From Phycisphaerales bacterium (GTDB lineage Bacteria > Planctomycetota > Phycisphaerae > Phycisphaerales > UBA1924): a DNA stretch of 52,550 bases. The stretch lies in assembly GCA_022843045.1 (NCBI GenBank), contig JALHOJ010000021.1, forward strand, positions 1 to 52,550. Direction: 5' to 3'. The translations under genes and the position numbers were made by a program. How positions within the stretch are numbered: the first letter of the stretch is position 1; the number at the start of each line of letters is the position of its first letter. Shown here piece after piece: positions 50,201 to 52,550 of this stretch. Under the pieces are notes generated by a model that did not search any database, was not told the DNA's origin, and saw only the letters and a program-made list of their open reading frames with translations.

Positions 50201-51477
50201 CAGCGATCCTCGCCCGGCCGCTGAATCTCTCGATCAGCACGAATGACGGCTTGATTGCCTTTGGCAGTGGCACTGTTCCGACGACGATCGGCGCGGGGAC
50301 GCGGCTGGGCACGCTTTCTCTGTCGACGAGCGACTCACCCTCGACTCGAGGCGGGGAAGAAGCCGCGACGGTGATCGGCCGCAATGACCTGACGGTGCGG
50401 GCTGATGCCATCGAGTTCGCTCAAGGCGAGAAGCTCACAGTCTTGGGCGATCTGGACATGAGCGCGGATCGCATCGCGGTGGGGGACATCAATACACGGG
50501 GCGCGATGCGGCTGCTTGCGGAGACGATCACGCTCTTGCGTCGTCCTGCGGGCACATTGCGTGATCAGGTCGGCAATCTGCTCACCGATCTCGGGCTTGA
50601 CTTTGTGGCAGGCGGCGCGATTGCGTTCTCAGGAGACATCGTGCTCGCGGGCGATTCGGAGGCCGCGCCGCGATTCGGCTCACGCACCGGCGAGTACAGC
50701 GGCAACCTCTCGCTCTTCGATCAGGTCACGATGCTTGCGAGCGAGGTCGCGCCCGAGCGATTCGTCGGTGTCGGGAACGAAGTGCTCGATCTCCGCGTGC
50801 CTGAGCGTGGGCCCCCGCCCCCGCCGCCTCCGGCGGGTCCCGGTGGCCTCGAGGATCCTCGCCCGCGTGATCCTGGGCTCGAAGTTGTTGTGCTGCCTCG
50901 CGTGTACGACATTGAGTTGCTCCGCAGGGTTGCCGTGAGCGGGCGAGGCGTGGACGCAGCGGAGATGATCGCGGCGAGGTCCGGGCGATACGTGTACTCC
51001 GACTTGCCCGAAGGCGAAGCGGCGACCGATGCGAACGAGGTGCGGATTGCGGCGACGCGGTTCAACTCCAAGCAGGTGCGAGATGCGGTGATCGCACACG
51101 ATGAGATTCTGGGCGAGCCGGGGTCGGATCGCTCGGTGGCGGTTGCGGCGCAGATCGAATCCCTCGTGCGGCAGTATCAAGCAGCGCGATCGCACGCCGC
51201 CGGTGATGCGACCAACGCCGTGGAGCCTCGCGAACTCGCGTGGTTCCTCGCGACCAGCCCGCAGCAGGAAGAGACGATGCGGACGCTGCTGTCGCTCCGC
51301 GGCGTGCTGGATCGCGTCCGCGGGTTGGGGCTCACTGATCGCGAGTTTGCCGAGTCGCAGCGACGTTTGCTGGCTGGGATAACTCCCGCCGATGGGTCCC
51401 TGACGGTCGACGGCTTGGCGACGCTGGTCCATTCGGCAGGTGAAGAGCCCACGCGTCGGCTGGGGGCGAGGTGGTGA
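47245..51477 (+). CDS. TpsA exoprotein, filamentous haemagglutinin-like, with TPS secretion domain
   Basis: 1410 residues. After an extended signal region (hydrophobic ALILCAGGLWAIGPVAFAQ, cleavage ~48) comes the TPS domain. The key segments are IIRASDGAIINYRQFDVGAGQTVQF, VFNRIQSAAPSRIDGQLLANGQVYLVNRAGVIFGQGS and ASRLVAAGGDLSNADF, matching the N-x-x-x-x-x-P-S-x-I-x-G and NPNGIxFG-type motifs, although the latter reads NRAGVIFG. A long beta-helix follows (about 100-1150), rich in G, A, D, T and V. A proline-rich stretch near 1190 (PPPPPPPAGPGG) then leads to a helical C-terminal domain of ~280 residues. Surface adhesin or secreted exoprotein; target unknown. Its stop overlaps the start of the acetyltransferase gene. 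Confidence 0.92.
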   Translation: MERWHESQMLFGPEVGGGGGSSLRLKAPGALILCAGGLWAIGPVAFAQGPSIQGEQVQRGTARFERLDGRTIIRASDGAIINYRQFDVGAGQTVQFIQPGSDARVFNRIQSAAPSRIDGQLLANGQVYLVNRAGVIFGQGSIVNASRLVAAGGDLSNADFAAGRDRFTNVQGAIVNEGAISANGVTLVGSAITNHGTIVTAPDEQGNPRGIVTLATGGEVFVQEEGSAIRVRVEQQSTAGASDVRRQPPVSGAGPRPGKRRVTSLGAGDAAAHALAIQNTGTIQANGGNVTLAAASGTIRNEGTIASNAPATTPEDSQPPSQAASSVVVEPPVASVRIDGPRVEQVGTIDVSAELPEADTPFAARGGVIEIEAGNRLVVASGSAMVAGGTDDGAGTIALRSSGDLVVESGSIVDAGVGAIQIDADRSMRVEGELRAIRSAAMQGGTAGGDGTGQLLLGGDAAGSIYVRDTGAQDGELGDGRVTRTDVGDQTFVVSASAIENFAGDVLLSTPLDIVIERSITKLNGGLTLDAGREIVFGRATPMGVEGETGLIDVGIAARFLDFTSTGMIRDLTQAGAQLAALGGDIKLRSNSAGVQFGRATVASGSRVEWTQAESLALSGVQAKIANSQDVHVAIDVTRGTLTLGNAGGAGQSYRSLAARASGGLVVNEQLTSATTIDLTSLADLRIGASLSASERVTAWAGAGSGGGGGGDLSFSAAGLSIASSAIELRAGTHPGAWSPSQAIPESVIDVRTNAPMFVGTGGTGTSPARFEFSQNRGFSDASLPTQSQFGDGTAGLLYLAQSFYESITIADARGLTGARATLNAHSAFNPIQPGSLKVMDTLDLASFASLGTVELFANVTTTGEQFYEDRVYVGGEVTLRASRVQFEAPVTSTLGPLDVLGSLAINGDATFEMGAGDLRPLREVRVEGRTTLGRTDVTADEFLVRMLTEGDQTYRGGLRLLTDASLRSSDGGLISVGGDIEGGLSAILARPLNLSISTNDGLIAFGSGTVPTTIGAGTRLGTLSLSTSDSPSTRGGEEAATVIGRNDLTVRADAIEFAQGEKLTVLGDLDMSADRIAVGDINTRGAMRLLAETITLLRRPAGTLRDQVGNLLTDLGLDFVAGGAIAFSGDIVLAGDSEAAPRFGSRTGEYSGNLSLFDQVTMLASEVAPERFVGVGNEVLDLRVPERGPPPPPPPAGPGGLEDPRPRDPGLEVVVLPRVYDIELLRRVAVSGRGVDAAEMIAARSGRYVYSDLPEGEAATDANEVRIAATRFNSKQVRDAVIAHDEILGEPGSDRSVAVAAQIESLVRQYQAARSHAAGDATNAVEPRELAWFLATSPQQEETMRTLLSLRGVLDRVRGLGLTDREFAESQRRLLAGITPADGSLTVDGLATLVHSAGEEPTRRLGARW

Positions 51478-51968
51478 TTCGCCCTGCGGTAGCTTCGGAT
51501 CTTGCGGGGATCGCCGCGATTTACGACCCCGAGTGCGAGCGCGGGCTCAACACGATGATGACTCGGGCCCGCACGCGCGAGGAATGGTCGGCGTGGCTCC
51601 GAGAGCATGATCATCCGCGGCATCCGGTGCTCGTGGCGACCGATGGCGTCCATGTGCTGGGCTGGGCGTCGCTTTCGAGGTGGAGCGAGCGGGAGGGCTA
51701 TGCGCGAACGGCGGAGAACTCCGTGTACGTGCATGCGGACGCTCAGGGCAAGGGCGTGGGGCGAGCGCTCATGCTCGAACTGCTGCGAAGTGGCGAGGCA
51801 CAGGGTGTGCGGCTGGTCATTGCAAGGATCAACAACGGGAACGAGGCGAGCGTGCGATTTCACGAGTCGCTGGGCTTCCAGACCATCGGTGTGATGCCGC
51901 GGTGCGGCCAGAAGTTCGGCAGGGTGATAGACGTGCGGATCATGGGGTGGCAGTCGACGCTGGAGTGA
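51474..51968 (+). CDS. GNAT-family N-acetyltransferase, PAT/phosphinothricin-type
   Basis: 164 residues from the GTG at 51474, one codon after another GTG, chosen because it gives the usual opening MIRPAVASDLAGIAAIYDPE and a GTGA overlap with the tpsA stop. Conserved GNAT parts: SVYVHADAQGKGVGRALMLELL, with the Q/R-x-x-G-x-G/A acetyl-CoA loop (AQGKGVGRAL), and IARINNGNEASVRFHESLGF near 125. The sequence is most like the phosphinothricin acetyltransferase subgroup (N-x-x-S-x-x-x-H-x-x-x-G-F). The natural substrate may be an amino acid or a toxin-like amine. Translational coupling to tpsA is notable. Confidence 0.88.
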   Translation: MIRPAVASDLAGIAAIYDPECERGLNTMMTRARTREEWSAWLREHDHPRHPVLVATDGVHVLGWASLSRWSEREGYARTAENSVYVHADAQGKGVGRALMLELLRSGEAQGVRLVIARINNGNEASVRFHESLGFQTIGVMPRCGQKFGRVIDVRIMGWQSTLE

Positions 51969-51988
51969 GCGGGAGTGAGTGGGAGTGA

Positions 51989-52550
51989 TCACAGCACCGC
52001 CACGGGATCGACATCCACCGCCGTCTTGGCGTCGCTCTTGAGCAGGCCTGCAGCGCGGCAGCGGCCCAAGACGCGTTGGAGTGATACCGCGTCGGGTGCG
52101 TAGACCTCGACGGCAAAGCGGAACTGGTTGGCGATGCGTTCGATGGCGCAGGGGCTGGCGGGCGTGACGCGCACGCCTGCGGGGGATTGCTCCGCAAGCG
52201 CCGCAGCGACGGCTTCGGCGTGCTGCTTGGCCTTGGAAACTGACGCGTCGCGGCACACCACCCGAGCCATGCGAGCGGCCGGCGGCACGCCAAAGTGCTT
52301 GCGGGCGTCGAGCTCTTCGCGGGCGAAGGCGACAAAGTCGTGCGAACTGGCGTGCACGATCGAAGGATCGGCCGGAGTGTTGGTTTGCACGATGACGTTG
52401 CCGGGCGTTTCGCCCGTACGACCCGCCCGGCCCGCGGCCTGCGTGATCAACTGGAACGTGCGTTCGCCCGCGCGGAAGTCAGGGATCTGCAGGGCGGTGT
52501 CTGCGTCGATGATGCCCACGAGCCGCACGCCTGGAAAGTCCAGACCTTTC
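51989..52550 (-). CDS. priA: Primosomal replication protein N' (PriA), C-terminal part
   Basis: The gene continues past the right edge; about 187 C-terminal residues are visible. KGLDFPGVRLVGIIDADTAL corresponds to the K-G-x-D-F-x-x-V-x-L-V-G motif of PriA helicase motif V, and QAAGRAGRTGETPGNVIVQTN is motif VI. The C-terminal domain ends with RVTPASPCAIERIANQFRFAVEV, which matches PriA (A-P-x-x-x-x-x-R-x-x-x-x-R-x-x), and VDVDPVAVL. PriA restarts stalled forks by loading the replicative helicase. It is convergent with the GNAT gene, 20 bases away. Confidence 0.93.
   Translation of the reverse strand, partial: KGLDFPGVRLVGIIDADTALQIPDFRAGERTFQLITQAAGRAGRTGETPGNVIVQTNTPADPSIVHASSHDFVAFAREELDARKHFGVPPAARMARVVCRDASVSKAKQHAEAVAAALAEQSPAGVRVTPASPCAIERIANQFRFAVEVYAPDAVSLQRVLGRCRAAGLLKSDAKTAVDVDPVAVL

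Noticed and set aside
1..52550. tRNA, rRNA, CRISPR arrays, insertion sequences, prophage or integrase genes
   Set aside because: I looked for cloverleaf-like stems with CCA ends, regular spaced repeats and transposase or integrase motifs and found none I could support.

Overview
The window is 52.5 kb of GC-rich bacterial chromosome with about 40 closely packed genes on both strands. It most resembles a planctomycete of the Phycisphaerae type. The signs are secreted proteins ending in a PEP-CTERM-like tail (proline motif, hydrophobic stretch, Arg-rich end), Gfo/Idh oxidoreductases with twin-arginine leaders, small membrane proteins with C-terminal zinc ribbons, a lone fusA, and few strong Shine-Dalgarno sequences. 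The assignment is inference from gene content; no rRNA or tRNA gene was recognised. Two genes run off the edges: a membrane protein on the left and priA on the right.

Layout. 1-2.4 kb: partial membrane protein, a PEP-CTERM-like secreted protein and an HExxH lipoprotein. 2.6-9.9 kb: a TIM-barrel sugar isomerase-like protein, RecQ, a WecA/MraY-type glycan initiator and an overlapping O-antigen ligase-like protein with a TPR-like tail. 10.3-13.4 kb: EF-G behind a long leader, and a PEP-CTERM protein, each with a clear terminator. 13.7-21.6 kb: a membrane protein with a CxxCH haem motif, an SbtA-type transporter, a secreted protein made of two repeats, an NrnA-like phosphoesterase, ThiS beside a double thioredoxin-fold protein without CxxC, PurE and a small membrane protein. 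21.7-24.8 kb: a large FAD/Fe-S oxidoreductase broken by a one-base frameshift. 24.8-28.3 kb (minus strand): class III aminotransferase, Gfo/Idh protein and a membrane protein. 28.5-31.0 kb: a lipoprotein isoaspartyl peptidase, a membrane-anchored protein and a lipoprotein cyanophycinase. 31.3-37.4 kb: a UVR-motif protein, a primary-type sigma factor, TatA, an S9 peptidase and SSB. 37.5-40.5 kb: an amino-acid permease and a tandem pair of zinc-ribbon membrane proteins framed by hairpin repeats. 40.1-44.0 kb (minus): an MFS nucleoside-type symporter, a zinc-ribbon protein, Gfo/Idh and DUF4870 run. 44.1-52.0 kb: DinB, a small lipoprotein, a two-partner secretion pair (TpsB then TpsA) and a GNAT acetyltransferase.

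Genes that appear to work together: the cyanophycinase and isoaspartyl peptidase (complete cyanophycin breakdown, both apparently exported); TpsB and TpsA; the glycan initiator and ligase; and the minus-strand MFS to DUF4870 run. The least explained material is non-coding: at least three families of short hairpin or dispersed repeats in the gaps, a palindrome upstream of the sigma factor and an inverted repeat upstream of tpsB. There are also apparent blocks of alternating G/C strand bias about 12 kb long.
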